Shown here one piece after another: positions 10,831 to 22,858 of a stretch of DNA of 64,000 bases. Both the position numbers and the translations under genes were made by a program. The DNA comes from Gnetum montanum. Lineage: Eukaryota; Streptophyta; Gnetopsida; Gnetales; Gnetaceae. Below the pieces are notes generated by a model, which was given only the letters and a program-made list of their open reading frames with translations, was not told the origin of the DNA and made no database searches. The DNA lies in assembly GCA_015680685.1 (NCBI GenBank), contig MNCI01030517.1, forward strand, positions 349,341-413,340. The letters are read 5' to 3'. How positions within the stretch are numbered: position 1 is the stretch's first letter; each line of letters opens with the position of its first letter.

Positions 10831-13072
10831 ATGTCTCTTTCACAAGACAATGATAACACAACATCTAGCAAGATAATTCATTAGAGAACCAATGAAATTT
10901 ATGATGAAGAAGAAGTTTGGAGTACTCAATCTTATGTAGAAGTTTCATATGTTCATAGAAACCCCAACGATACTCAAGGACTTTTGTCATCCAACTTAGA
11001 CATCATGAGTGAAGATGGGACATCCCCTAGAACGAGGGGGCTTGTAAGGCTTAGGACCTTCTCAACGGGTAGCAAGAGTACATAAGGGGATGATTGGGAG
11101 ACTTACAAAAGTCATGATGAGTCTTCCAATTCCTTCTTGTCCTTTGCTCTTTCAACAAAAATTTGTGACATGGATGACTATTCCTTATGGGATCAATGTA
11201 GAAATAAAAATTGAACCCATGAGCAAAATCATGAATGCCAACATGAACATAGACAACATTGTTGCAACTCACGAACTCACAACCTATTTAGTGATGATGA
11301 ACCCTTGCTGGCCATTACGATCCTAATGCATATAATAGAGGCCATTCAGATATCCTACAGGAACCACAAGGAAAGCCGTCTACCTAGGCTTGATTTAAAC
11401 AAATTTCCTAAGTTCTCAGGAGGCTATGATTTAGATCCACAACGTCATTTACAAGCCTTCTATGATTCCTGTGTATGGAACAACATTAAGAATGGGTGGC
11501 AAAGGCTTAAGCTCTTCCCTATGACACTCGTTGGCCAAGCTGAAATGTGGTACATGTCTTTAAAATTGAATTCAATTCACCATTGGCCTACAATGGTAAA
11601 CCTTTTCAATGAAAGATATCAAACCTATGCAAGAGTGTCAGCCTTGAGGAGACAAATCCAAGAGTGGAAACAAGGGCAACATGAACCCTTGGACATGGTC
11701 TTAGAAAGATATTACTCTTTGTTAAACAAATGCCCAGACCATGGGTTCTCCAAGGAAAGGCTAATGTATCACATCATGGATGGGCTTTAGAATGAAACAA
11801 GGGAGACCCTAGGGATGTATGCCCTAGGTCAACTATATGAACTACAAACCCATCAATTCCAAGTAGGTAGAACAAGAAGAAGGAGAAATAGTCAAATGGG
11901 GGAATGTTAGAAAACCTCAACAGGACCAAACTCTTGAAATAATAGAGGTCCATAATTATGAAGAGGAGAAATCAACTCACCTCAAGGAGGTGAAACTGTT
12001 CCTATCTTTGCCAATATTAAAATGACTAGATGAAATCAAGGCAAAGATCAACAAGATGATGGAGTGGGTACATGAAAAATGTCAAGAATATGTAGACATT
12101 ATTAGAGGGGGACCCATGCAAGATAACTTTGATGATTAAAACAAATAGAGGATACCAAACCTAGAAATAGGATAGAACATCATTTGATAGTCAGAAAGTA
12201 GGGTTGAAGAAAATGAGGATAGGGGCTCAACCACAAATCATAAGTATTGATGTGATTTTTAGTTGTATGATCACCCAGAAGGCCAATTCCCAATCTTGTC
12301 ACATTACATGAGCATTGGGAAAGAATGTTACATCTAGATTTTGTAGAGAAGTACTGTGCTCAACTGTAGTGGAAAAATCCCTAGTCATGGGGGAGGCCAT
12401 TGCCAATATAGCCACACCCTTTGTATCACCTAAAACCGAGTGCTTATTATGTTCAACACCCTATTTCTCAAACTAAATCAACATCCTTTACTTCACCTCA
12501 TCGTTATCACTCTCCTGAGTATCATCCACCCATGTCCTCTACTATGAGATCACCACCTCATGTTCCTTACACTTCTTCTTCTTCTCAATATTCTCATCCT
12601 TTATCTCCTTCTAGATTGCCACTAGTTGTACCAGAAGGTTTTGCACCATAACACCAACCAACGAACATTACTTATGCTGCTACTATCAACAATAGTGCAA
12701 GTCCTCCACAATGTCAGAAGCATCCTTTCTTTAGGCATGGCCGTAGAAAGAGATAGCATGGTCTTGAAACCACTGCATCTTCCAACTTAGCATAAGACCA
12801 ACATCGTGATGCACCTTCCTCTTTAAGCTCAACACCTCCTATTACTTTATCCAAGACACCAATTAATACTCCAACAACCATGCGGCCCAATGAATATAAC
12901 ATGAGGAGACATATCGATCCTTGCATACCATCCTATGGTCACGAGTGCCATAGTGGGTTAGATTCTTATCACATGACCACATCTTATAATTTGTCCCACT
13001 ATGTCTACTTTAATCAAGTGTGTGAACCTTGATTTGGGTACGTTCCTACCACTACACCAAAAGACACCTAAT
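10831..13072 (+). pseudogene. gag: gag of element B
   Basis: The best preserved gag in the window. It would form the particle coat and bind RNA. The start ATG is 107 bases after the primer site. An uninterrupted 161-codon stretch (11305-11790) holds the retrotransposon gag core: LDLNKFPKFSGGYDLDP, then LKLFPMTLVGQAEMWY, NLFNERYQTYARVSALRRQ and LMYHIMDGL. The C-terminal part (12250-13070) is rich in Ser, Pro, His and Tyr and carries YDHPEG near 12270, resembling the gag tail of the outer element. Scattered stops (mostly TAG or TAA in place of CAG or CAA) show that it is decayed. It is not followed by pol. Confidence 0.7.
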
Positions 13073-14565
13073 GATTTGGATATGAACGAACCCCAAAATT
13101 CCAACATGCATGGATTCTAACTTTTCATTTATTAATTCTCACCATGATCAAAGGTTTAGTCATGGGGAATACCCCCTATTCTAACAAGTAGAATTAGTAA
13201 ATGTATTTTCTTTTCTTTGGTTTTACAATTTTTTGTTTTTCAATTTTTTTGTTGTTTTCTAATTTCTTATTTTCCAATATTGTTGTTTTATATTTTTGTG
13301 GGTAATCTCATCTATGAATAAAATACTCATGTAAGCAGTCAGTCAAGGGTTGCTATATGTTATCAAGTAATAGGTGAGTAATTATTTGGACAATGAGTGC
13401 ACAACATCCACCCACCCATTCTATTAATAAGAGGTTCTTGCTCTGGGTATGATGATATTCTTGTTATCATCAAAACTTAAAGTAACTTGGTACTCATTAT
13501 GCCCAAAGCGAAGAGTGATGGACCAAGAGGGAATGAAAAGGGTGTGACATCAAGGGGACTTGTGGATTCTCTTTGGTGAGATCTGTATGTGCTATCATGT
13601 AGCTTGGTTCTATTGAGATCCTTGTAGATCTAATGAACAATGGAAGTAAGAGTTGTAATAAAGACACTCAATAAAGGAATTCAATGCTATTCTGGGGGGT
13701 CCCACTAGAATGCACCCATGCTTGAAGATTGGTGGCTTCTCCAGATCACCTTTGGGAAAGATCAAGTGCAAAAGTGACCAGAAGAAGAAAAAGAAAAGAA
13801 GAAGAAAGCAAAGAATGAAAGTAAGAAGTGAAGCAAAAAAAAAAAAAAGAAAAAGAAAAAAAAAGCACAAAAAAAAATGTGCTGAAAAAAAATTCAAATT
13901 ACTCCTCCCTTGCACAAAATGCTAAGTGATCATACTCCTTGCTGTCATGATGCTCCTATGGTTGTTTATCATTGGGATGAAATAATACAATGTCATTGAT
14001 CAAAGGTGTGGACTTGGTTTTGAAAGGCTAATGGTAGTTTAATCATGCACAACACTTAGGATTCATTATGCCCAAGGTAAGTTACCTCATGTCCTGATCT
14101 CTGCAATCCCTTCTACAATTTGTCTCATCTCATGGTCTAGGTACTTCTAACTTGTGTCTTTTGTGGCATAAAATTTGTACCTCATAGTAGTGGTACTTAA
14201 CATGTGCGTGTTTTGCTGCATAGGTACACATTACATTTAACCCTTCTAGTGCCTACAAAAATTTTAAGGTGTGGTTAGGCAAGGGCATTATAGGTTGGAA
14301 CCTACTTTGAGAAGGATCCACTTGCGTGACTTTTGTAATTTGTACTTGTTGCACATCACCACATCATTTTATACCATTTGAGTATTCCATTGTCGAATCT
14401 ATTCTTTCCTTTGTCATAATTTTAATCAAACATTCCTTAGAACCATTACATGTCCTTTTTCCTCATCCTTTTCAAAGAACTTCATTGTATGCCTCCATTC
14501 CCACTTGCCATTACCCCAGACCTTTTGAATCTATCTCAAATCCTTCAATTTTGGCCCTGAAAACT
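13073..14565 (+). other. Non-coding spacer of element B
   Basis: After gag there is a T-rich block (13200-13330), then sequence with no coding frame. A long purine run lies at 13775-13905. The phrase TCATTATGCCCAA occurs twice (about 13494 and 14062). No pol motif was seen. T-rich blocks of this kind also follow pol in the outer element (34300-34500, other strand). Confidence 0.45.
13775..13905 (+). repeat. Homopurine tract
   Basis: About 130 bases almost entirely A and G on the plus strand, including poly(A) runs. This is low-complexity sequence, and the Lys/Arg-rich frame it gives is not evidence of a gene. Confidence 0.7.
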
Positions 14566-14760
14566 TGAATAATCATAAATTCTACTAAGTACCTTATGTT
14601 GGTTGGGACATGATATCGAGTACTCGATACTAGGTCTGAAATGATATTGGGTATGTGCTATCGCGTATGCGATATTGCATCCATAAAAAGTATCTATAGG
14701 GGACCCCCACGCACTACACATGTCATTTTCAATAGTTGACATATGGGGAGTTGTTCAAAT
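14566..14760 (+). repeat. U3-like LTR fragment inside element B
   Basis: The segment starts TGAATAATCAT and holds a cluster of GATATCG/CGATACT-type palindromes (14610-14685), including GATATTGGGTATG, which also occurs in the 5' LTR at 9870. A TATA-like CTATAGGGG follows near 14693. It may be the missing U3 part of the 3' LTR, which would put the ORF at 15198 between the two LTR parts, or it may come from a different LTR. Confidence 0.35.
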
Positions 14761-15197
14761 TTTCTTCCACAATTTTCAAAGCTTTGGGAGTCTAAATTCA
14801 ACTTTTAATATTTTTCTTTCGACACTTTGATTTCTTTTTTGATTGAACCTAATTAAACCTAGAGTGTTCAACTTAGTCATGGGGAAGGGGTATTGTACAA
14901 CTTGTGCATAATTTTTTCAAAATTTACTATTGCCTGAAGGATATCATAGGGGTAGGTATTATCAGAAATTCATGCCAAATTAATATTCTCCCTTCACCCA
15001 AGTCATCTAAGTTATTATATGTGCCACCTAAATAGATTAGGTCCAACATTAAACTTTTAGGGTAACTTGAAAAATTTCTAACTCTAGAATCACACTAAGA
15101 AAAGAATTAAACATTTATTAAAGGTAATGAGTAAGGTATAAGATAACCACATTTCTTTAAATAACCTTACTAGCAATTAGTCCTTGTGTAATTATAG

Positions 15198-17471
15198 ATG
15201 ACCTCTAAAAGAGGACAACTGGGAGGACCTTCTCAAGGTGCAACTAAATGCTTGAGAAGAGGTAGAGGCCAAAGACCTCATGCAAAACATGTAGAGCAAG
15301 AGGCACAATCATTCAGCATCCATCAAGAAACTCATGTGACTGCATAATTTGACTAAGAAAAAGGTGGAGAGGTCAGGGTGCTAGAACAAGGACAACACGT
15401 CATGTTGTCCCCATAATGTGTTCAAGCCATTCGGGAAAAGTCCACATCCTCTATAGTGATTGTGGAACTTAATTTTGGGCCTTTTTCCGAATTCACCCCT
15501 GAACCAATCAAGGATCTACTTAAGAGATCTCCACTATGGCCTATCCTCTTGGAGAGTGGAGAATGGTATTTGGGTAAAACATATTAGTTTTGGCACAATA
15601 AAGAAGAGGGCACCGCCATTGGTATTGGTAGAATTTATAGATTTTTCCAGAAAGGCCACTATGGAAGTTTTGAATCTTCCAAATAGAGGGCCCAAAGTTG
15701 CTCAATTTTCTACTCGCTCTGATGCAAATGTTAAAAAAGTATGGTTAAAAAGGGCATTTGGAAAAGAAGATAAGACATATGAAGAATTAACCCTAAAGAG
15801 AGAATTTACTTTAAAATTGACACCTATCATATTTTCCCAATAAAGGGGTTAAACAAAATTTCTACCTATGTGACAAGAGGAAGTGTAATTTTAATGGGCA
15901 AGGTTGATGCTAATTTTTCTCCTATATATTAATAGAAATATTAAGGTGGTTTGAAGAATAGAAGATAGGAAAGTTCACACTACCCTTTCCATGTCTAATT
16001 AGAAAGCTATGCTGGTGTGCTGGAATTCTGGGGTACACTAATAATGTCCTTAAAAAAGCTTAGAATGCTTCATATGCTGAATTAGTCAAGCCACTAACAC
16101 CAAGAAAATATGTTGATGAGACGTTGGAGCTTGAACAAGAATAGATGATTGGGCCCATTGCACCTCAAATGGCAGGGCCTAGCCAACTTTTGGACATAAG
16201 GCCTAGCCAATAACAAGAAGCAGGGCCTAGCACATAGTCCATAAGCCAACAAGACTAGCAACTACCACTACTACCACGAGATTACTGACTATTGATGAGG
16301 CATCTTAGGGCAATCACTGAGATGGTCAGTTGGGGTATCAGAGATGAGGCCAATCTCTTCAAGGTGATCGATGATGTTGTATAGCCCAACATATCAATTG
16401 ATCCTACAAGGGGTGAAGTCTTAATCCAATTAAGAGGAGGGAAATCACACTGGTCACAATAGATCTCTGGAAATGCTACATCATTCCAAGTGAAAATTAG
16501 AAATTGGTGAAGGTGCCACAGTGGTCATTATGCAACACCAGAATGTAGCTAGAGCAGTAGAGGTGGTCACAAACAATATCAAAGAATTGTTTAACATTTT
16601 TATTGTGCCACTAGTAGATTTCATAGGAGCACGAGATGCTCAAGAGTTGGCTAGTACCTCAACGACTCCTACAGAACATGAGGATGATTTGAATTACTTG
16701 CTACAAATAGGATAAGTTATGACATCCTTGTTTGACATCCCCCAAGATGTCACAGTGGCACAATCAAACCTCATTTCCACTAAAGGGAAGTTTATCATGG
16801 CTAAGGTTAGGGTCGAACATGCAGAAGATGAGTTGTAGAGACTCCAAGAAAAGTTCATCATCCTATAAGCTGAATGGTGGGATCTATCCCAATTTGTTGC
16901 AGCTGATCAGTTATAATCCTTTAAAACAAAGTAACTGAATGAATTATTAATGGAGAATAGAAGGGTGGTGATGAAAAAAGAGAGGGCTGATTAGAATGTT
17001 TCAAAAGCACAAGCTCAGACGTATGCACATGTTAAAGCTCTCAAGGCCTTAGAAGAAGAGAATAAACTACTTGCTACTGAAAATCTTTGGTTGATGATAG
17101 TTGAAAAATAGAAAAACATTCTCAAAGAAAGTTTCCAACAAATGAAAGAACAATTAATAAGAGTCAACTAAGATATAAGTCACTTAGCCAAAGAAAATAG
17201 AACCCTCTTAATGGAGGAGGTACACACCATCCAACAGAAGATGGCTATTGAAATATGCATGTGGCAAAATGAGGCTAAGAAGCATGAAAGATTAAAGGAG
17301 AACTTCTGTGACCAGGTGGGTATGTACAAGGAAATCATTGAGAAGGAACTCCAAATGGCCAAGGCACATATCAACTCCCTTAGTGCTAAAAACATTGATT
17401 GGCAAGCCATTCTAGATACTTATGCCCTTGCCCATCAGGCAGAATTAAAAAGTTGGCTCGTCATTCTTTGA
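15198..17471 (+). pseudogene. Additional ORF of element B, coiled-coil C-terminus
   Basis: A long decayed frame downstream of gag and just before the LTR end. The N-terminus is basic (MTSKRGQLGG, then LRRGRGQRPHAKH). The ATG follows ATTATAG, which could be an intron acceptor. Open stretches cover 15460-15843, 16521-16715 and 17211-17471. The C-terminal third is a long coiled coil of Lys, Glu, Leu and Gln heptads (about 16780-17440). Stops are mostly TAG and TAA replacing CAG and CAA. Athila-like elements often carry a third ORF in this place that has no enzymatic motif. That parallel is positional only, and I do not recognise the protein family. Confidence 0.5.
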
Positions 17472-17481
17472 GATGCCATTC

Positions 17482-17921
17482 TAAATGAGTACACCTTAAT
17501 CACAAACATTTAAGTATAACTACGTGGTAACCTAGTAGCATATTGAGTAGTGCTTTAAGTGATGTTCGCTTGGTCATCCCAGAAGTAGTACATGAAGTCC
17601 AAGATGCATATGGATGATTAGGGATAGATGCCCATCACACTTGGCCTAGATTAGATCTTATTTCCTATTTCCCATTAGCTTAATAAGTTATCTCTTATTG
17701 TCCTTAGGAGTAGCATAGTAGCAAGGATCACATCATACATGTCACTCTGGACTACACCATATGTGAAAAAGCAAATACTAGTCCAAGTGGAAAGATAAAG
17801 AATTGTAATCAATGTATAATTGTCTAGGTGCCACAACTAGTCCATCCATGGAGTGTGATCGGATCATGCATACATGCTTGTATTCCTATGGTTGAGCGTA
17901 CGAGTACCTTACTGCTCATTA
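17482..17921 (+). repeat. 3' LTR of element B (R-U5 part)
   Basis: This aligns with 10264-10705 of the 5' LTR, with shared AAATGAGTAC at the start and TACTTCAAG/GCTTTAAG, GTAGTACATGAAGTC and GCCCATCACACTTGG further on. It ends GCTCATTA, then GAGTT. The first 420 or so bases expected from the 5' LTR are absent directly upstream. Confidence 0.65.
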
Positions 17922-18535
17922 GAGTTGAAAGTTGGAGAGGATTTGTTGGAGTCTTGCCATCATTTAGAGTTTTTATTGTAAATTATAATTTCTTGTTATA
18001 TAACAAAATATAGGAACAAAAAAAATTTAGTAGAGAGTCATTCCAAAAGTCAAGGAAAAATATATCAATGTAGAAAATAATAAATGAAATCTTGAAAGAT
18101 AGCAGAAGTAGCTTGAGCAAAATTTTCTTACAATAACTAAGCAAGTTATGCATTCATAACAACAAAGTACTTATAAGACTTGGTGTGATGAGGATTATGT
18201 GTAGGCTAAATAGAACCTTAAGAATGCAAATAAGAAACACAAACAAAGTTTAGTTAAGCATATAATATTAGAACCAAGAGGAGAAAATTTACTAGGGAGT
18301 GACAAGAATATTTTACTCATACCATTAAAAAGAAGGCGAGACAATTCTGGCAATGTTTTTATCATCAAGCCTCTTTATCATTTAATTTTTCTTTTCAAGA
18401 TATATAATGGTTTGAAAATAAACTATTTATAGGAAAAGATGAAAATTCTACTATTAGTGTACACCAAGAACTTCTTCAATGTACTCTTTGAGGAAATCAT
18501 AGAGGATATTAAAAAGCTAGCATAAAGTAAAGCTG
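17922..18535 (+). pseudogene. LINE piece 2: endonuclease end and linker
   Basis: This continues piece 1 across element B. The first five bases are the GAGTT duplication. Translated fragments include EVGEDLLESCHHLEFLL (end of the endonuclease), WCDED near 18190 and KKKARQFWQCFYH near 18340. These match the usual LINE order of endonuclease, then a basic linker with a W-DE motif, then RT. The piece ends at the solo LTR, whose 6-base target copy AAGCTG is 18530-18535. Confidence 0.45.
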
Positions 18536-18796
18536 TGTTAGAAATAATGTGGATGTATGCCTTCCAACTCCTCCATCTCTATTTATTTTGATGTTAAATA
18601 GAGTAAGATGTAGTGATAGTATTTGTTTTGATGTTGGTGTGCTTACTTTGATGTATTAGGACTTATAATTATCTTTGTTTCAAGAAAAGGGATCCTAGAA
18701 GGTTAGGAATTGAGCAAATTGCTAAAAAGAGCAAGAAGGAGGCAAGAGCTTCAAGTGTGGCTCATTTTCAAAGAGGTAAAATCCTTCACAAAAAAG

Positions 18797-18804
18797 TATA
18801 AAAA
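18797..18804 (+). promoter_or_regulatory. TATA box of the solo LTR
   Basis: TATAAAAA lies 261 bases into the LTR, followed by a G-rich stretch and a leader-like sequence. Confidence 0.5.
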
Positions 18805-19364
18805 GGGGGTGAACCCCTTCCCTTGTAACTTGTCTTTCATTGTTGAGTTGTAGTGAATAGAAGGTCTCCCTTCCTTAAATTCTTGAGTGGTCTTCTGCAA
18901 GCTTTATATGCTTGGCAAACTCTCCTAGCTTCTTCCTTTTTTCTTTCTTGTATTTTTACAAAATTACTCTCACATCATCAAGAGGAAATCCCCCTTTCAT
19001 AGGTTCTTTTCTCAAATTCTCTAGCTTATATGAATTAATTGTCATGTTTATTTCAAATTTGTAAGAGCATTTGAAGAGATCTGAGGGAGGATTCAATAGG
19101 TTTATATATGTTTTCTGAGTTGAATGTTTTACACTTTAGAAGGATTGGACATGTGTTTGATATTTATCTCCTAATTCAAGCTTGCCTTAACATGTTTAGA
19201 AACCTTGGAACATATTTCTACTCTTATTTATGAAGATTGGGCTCTTTATCTTTACAGAGATTAGTTTCAAAATTTGTTTCTCTATCATGCTCTATTTTTT
19301 GTAGAACCACAATTTCATGATCATTTGTGGTGAAAATAGAAGAATTTCCAAGTGGCGATGACCT

Positions 19365-19670
19365 TACCACAACTCGTGGTTGAAACCACAAGCTCACCGC
19401 AACACATGATGAGTGACCACAACTCATGATCTACTTATGGAACAAAATTTGCAATACAAGAGGTACCACAACCTAACCATGACTCATGGTTGGCTTAGAG
19501 ATGATTTTTTCTCTAGCTTTTAGAGACCATAATTTGTAGGGGCCTCATGGTATTGAGCATGACTTAACCACAACCTATGGTAAGCTACCATGACATGTGG
19601 TAAAATATCAAAACTCATGGAATTACAACACAACCATCCTATCACTCATGGTTGAACTCATGGTGGCCAA
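19365..19670. repeat. CCACAACTCATGGT interspersed repeats
   Basis: Variants of ACCACAACTCRTGGTTG recur at irregular 15-45 base spacing. Because ACCAC and GTGGT pair, each unit is a small imperfect palindrome. They lie inside the solo LTR. Confidence 0.55.
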
Positions 19671-19690
19671 AATCAATGTCAACAAAGTTG

Positions 19691-20489
19691 AAATTTCTAA
19701 TACAAATTGCTTAAAGGGACCTTATTCTGTTGCTAATCTTTGACAAGCTATAGATTCATATGGTTTATATAAAAAATTATTATAGGAAGCAGGACCTACT
19801 ATGTATAGAGAAATTTGGTACATATGAAATTCAATAATGGATCAAGTATTAGATCAACATTGGAGAACTAGTAAAGCTATCTTATTATATGAAAAGGGGG
19901 ATAAAAATAATTTAAAGAATTATCAAAGAATTGTGAAAAATAGTTTTGCTAAGGTTTTGAGCATTTTCTTAGAAAAGAGAATCAATTCTTAGGCTGAAGT
20001 TAATTAGGTCAAGTGTCAAGCATGTTTTAGACAAAATCATTCCACTATTGATCACTTAGTTACATTGCATGGAGTTTGTAAAAAAGCCTAATCAAAAAGT
20101 TTTTATTTGTTTGCATAAAATTGAGCTCCCTTCAAAATTGGTTGTAGTAACTCAAAAATTGTATGAGAAAGTAATTATTGAAAATACTATTAAAACTTCA
20201 AAGAAAACTTTTTGAGTTCTAAAGAAAAATTAGAGTTAAAGTAGTTTATCTTCTTTCTCCAACTCTCTTTGGTAGCTTTATTAATGAAATGCAAGAGTGG
20301 TTATGCAATATGCAAGATAGTCATGCTATTAAAATGGGATCCCAATTAGTGAATCTTCTTTTGTATATAGATGATACTACCTTGATCTCCACTACTATAA
20401 AAGGTATGAAAAATATATGTTATAACTTCTATTTTCATTACCCCCTTGGTGCTTGGCCAATTTGTAGAGTCTATCATTCTTTTTCATGA
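19691..20489 (+). pseudogene. LINE piece 3: reverse transcriptase
   Basis: RT of a non-LTR retrotransposon, resuming after the solo LTR. Motifs in order: SKAILLYEKGDKNNLKNYQ (about 19870), NSFAKVLSIFLEKRINS, FRQNHSTIDHLVTLHG (20030) and LVNLLLYIDDTTLIS (about 20340), where YIDD replaces the YADD catalytic box. The upstream GDK..L.NYR and GF.....T.D..  blocks are typical of RTE- and L1-type LINEs. Stops and a frame change occur in the middle. No clear poly(A) tail was found downstream. Confidence 0.6.
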
Positions 20490-22153
20490 AAATGTAATAT
20501 CTATCCAATATATCCTATGGGTCTTTGAACGTAATAAAATTTCAATTTTAATTCCAGTATTTCCCCTTAAGACATATAGTCCAGTTAGAATTTTATCATA
20601 AAATATTGCCTACTAGGATTAAACCAATCTTACCATTAAGCTAAAACTTCATTGTCTATTCAATTAGGATACAACTCAAAAGATAACCTAGTTGCTTTAC
20701 AACAAGGTTCAATTGAAGAACTAGATTAGCTCATTATTTAACAAGGATTTACAATTAAGATATTACTAATTCAAATAATAACTAATAGGCATTATTAATT
20801 CTTCTCAAGTATCATGTTGGATTTCTATCTTGGAATGTACTTTCTTTACAATAAATATGGCCTTGTGACAATCCGTCCACCCCCTTCAACCAAAGAGCTA
20901 CTAATTAGTTTTGATGTATTACTTTAAATCAATTAAAGTTGAGTACCAACCATCCATTTTTGTGGAAGTCATATATAAACATTAGCTTTTGCAAAGTATT
21001 TATATATCTCAATATAATCATCCAGAATTGAACCTCCAACCTATAGGTCACAAATTTTAAGTACACTTTATTAATATTAATATACAAAAATTTTGTGAAC
21101 TAATCTCAAATAACCTACAATAACATCATAAAAAAGTGAATCTCTATAATGAAGGACTATAGATTTTATGACTTTTTACCACATCAATGAAAAATAACCT
21201 ACTATTTTAGGTAAAAGAAAAAAAGGTTTGCACCACTCACCAACCTATTCCATCAACTTTCTAGAAAAATTGAATAATTTTTTAAAAATCCATGTGAATT
21301 TTTTAAATAATTCATGAGGTAAAAAAACACAAAATTCTTGATTTTAAAAAAAATGCTACCCAAAAAAAATAAGAAAGACAAACTTATTTTATTAATATTT
21401 CATTCTTATACATTATTCTCAGTGATTATTAATAATATTATCAGATTGTGTAACAAGATTGTATGGCATTGTTGAATGATATTAGTATTGAAAGTGCAGC
21501 TTCAATGTCCAATATGACACCATATTGTTAATTTTTGCATTAAGAATCATTGTGTTGAGGAATTTTGAGGTTCCACTACAACACCATATCACAAGTTGAG
21601 GAAGGTGCCCTAATGCATAGACAAACATAAATACATGATTTGTCATGCTTATGTTATCCCTTAGTATGTTTGTCTATTTAATTGTGTTTTCTAAGCTATT
21701 TTGGACATCTCCACAATTTGTAAGACTACTAGATAAGAAAGCTGATCTCTAAATATTAGAACATTTTGAATTTTGAATTACTTTTCGATAAGTTGGTGGC
21801 AAATTCACCTGCAAAATACATAGATAGAGTTGTAGTAATTACAGGCCCTGTACATGTCTTTCCTTTTTGTGAGTGGTCATAGAAATTCTATAGAATATTT
21901 CAAAATGTAGATTGCAAAAACTTTGGTTAGTGAACATAATACATTCGTTATTTTGACTTAAATCCTAACATCCATCATTAGACAAAAGGCTAGGTAAATA
22001 TTTCCACCTACAACGAACCAACCAACATGCTTCACTAGATATTGGTTATGTCTCGCTGATTTCTCTCAATATGTTAAAGACAAGTTGAATTAGACACATA
22101 ATACAATATGCATTTTTAGTTGTTTTTTTATTCATTGGAAACCCATGATCAGC
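20490..22153. other. AT-rich region with no clear gene
   Basis: Contains a tRNA T-arm-like motif on the minus strand near 21025-21050 but no matching A box, so no RNA gene is called. The rightmost part would be the 3' untranslated region of the minus-strand exon at 22154-22192, with AATAAA near 22127 (minus strand). Confidence 0.3.
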
Positions 22154-22192
22154 TTATTCCACCAGGTCTTCATCTTTTTCATCATTACGAGG
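22154..22192 (-). CDS. Possible last coding exon of a minus-strand host gene
   Basis: On the minus strand a good acceptor (TTTATGCAG) precedes 13 codons, PRNDEKDEDLVE and TAA, followed within about 30 bases by AATAAA. The acidic tail and phase-0 acceptor would fit the gene fragment at 28769-31705. The link is inference, because the intervening 6.5 kb holds a copia element and an assembly gap. Confidence 0.35.
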   Translation of the reverse strand, partial: PRNDEKDEDLVE

Positions 22193-22622
22193 CTGCATAA
22201 ACAATCATATTATAATAGTACACACGAGGTCAGCTACAGAAAACATCTCAAAACCTTAAGAAAGAAATTTCACAAATATCTAGAATGTTAAAATTGGAAT
22301 TGAAAATTTTAACTGCATCTGAAAGGAAATAGTCATTGATTCTATTAGACAAAAAATAGCCTTAAAATTTTTTGTTAAAGAATTTCTCTTTATAAAAGCA
22401 TGAACTTGCAAAAAAATCTCTATAGTTTTCGAAGAGCACAATTTTTTTAATAGTATACTTTTACAGTGATAAAGCTGTGCAACATGTCAATAAGGCATTG
22501 CTCCCCACTTAACTTACACCATGATATCTTGTTTGACCTAATTTTGATTTTTATTTTCACATTCAGAACCAGTAAAAAAGTCAAACAATTCAAAATCACA
22601 GGTGCTCAAAAGATAACTCTGC

Positions 22623-22858
22623 NNNNNNNNNNNNNNNNNNNNNNNNNNNNNNNNNNNNNNNNNNNNNNNNNNNNNNNNNNNNNNNNNNNNNNNNNNNNNN
22701 NNNNNNNNNNNNNNNNNNNNNNNNNNNNNNNNNNNNNNNNNNNNNNNNNNNNNNNNNNNNNNNNNNNNNNNNNNNNNNNNNNNNNNNNNNNNNNNNNNNN
22801 NNNNNNNNNNNNNNNNNNNNNNNNNNNNNNNNNNNNNNNNNNNNNNNNNNNNNNNNNN
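22623..22858. other. Assembly gap
   Basis: A run of 236 N. Reading frames that cross it cannot be used. Confidence 0.99.

Larger units (their letters stand above)
9841..17921 (+). mobile_element. LTR element B, gag-only with a 3' ORF
   Basis: The element has a complete 5' LTR (9841-10705), a tRNA-Asp primer site, gag, a long non-coding spacer, an extra ORF (15198-17471) and the 3' part of an LTR (17482-17921). The five bases GAGTT before 9841 are repeated exactly at 17922-17926, so the outer limits are firm. No protease, RT, RNase H or integrase motif was found inside. It sits in a LINE. Its LTR ends (TGATGA..TCATCA) and primer site match those of the autonomous outer element at 31705-60825, a possible source of enzymes for it. 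Confidence 0.75.
18536..19684 (+). repeat. Solo LTR inserted in the LINE
   Basis: It starts TGTTAGAAATAATG and ends TCAACA, so its ends are inverted (TGTT/AACA). It is flanked by AAGCTG (18530-18535) and AAGTTG (19685-19690), a target duplication with one transition. There is no internal region. A TATA box lies at 18797-18804. The last third carries many copies of a short palindromic repeat (see 19365-19670). The start resembles Ty1/copia LTRs, but the family is uncertain and the strand is taken from the TATA box. Confidence 0.6.

Noticed and set aside
13610-13925. Long Phe/Leu-rich and Lys-rich frames
   Set aside because: Both come from the homopurine tract at 13775-13905, low-complexity sequence without other support.
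19548-19559. TGGTATTGAGCA as a tRNA-Met primer site
   Set aside because: It lies inside the palindromic repeat array of a solo LTR with its own end at 19684 and no element body follows.
21020-21060. tRNA gene or SINE on the minus strand
   Set aside because: Only a T-arm-like motif is present; no acceptor stem, anticodon arm or A box could be found.
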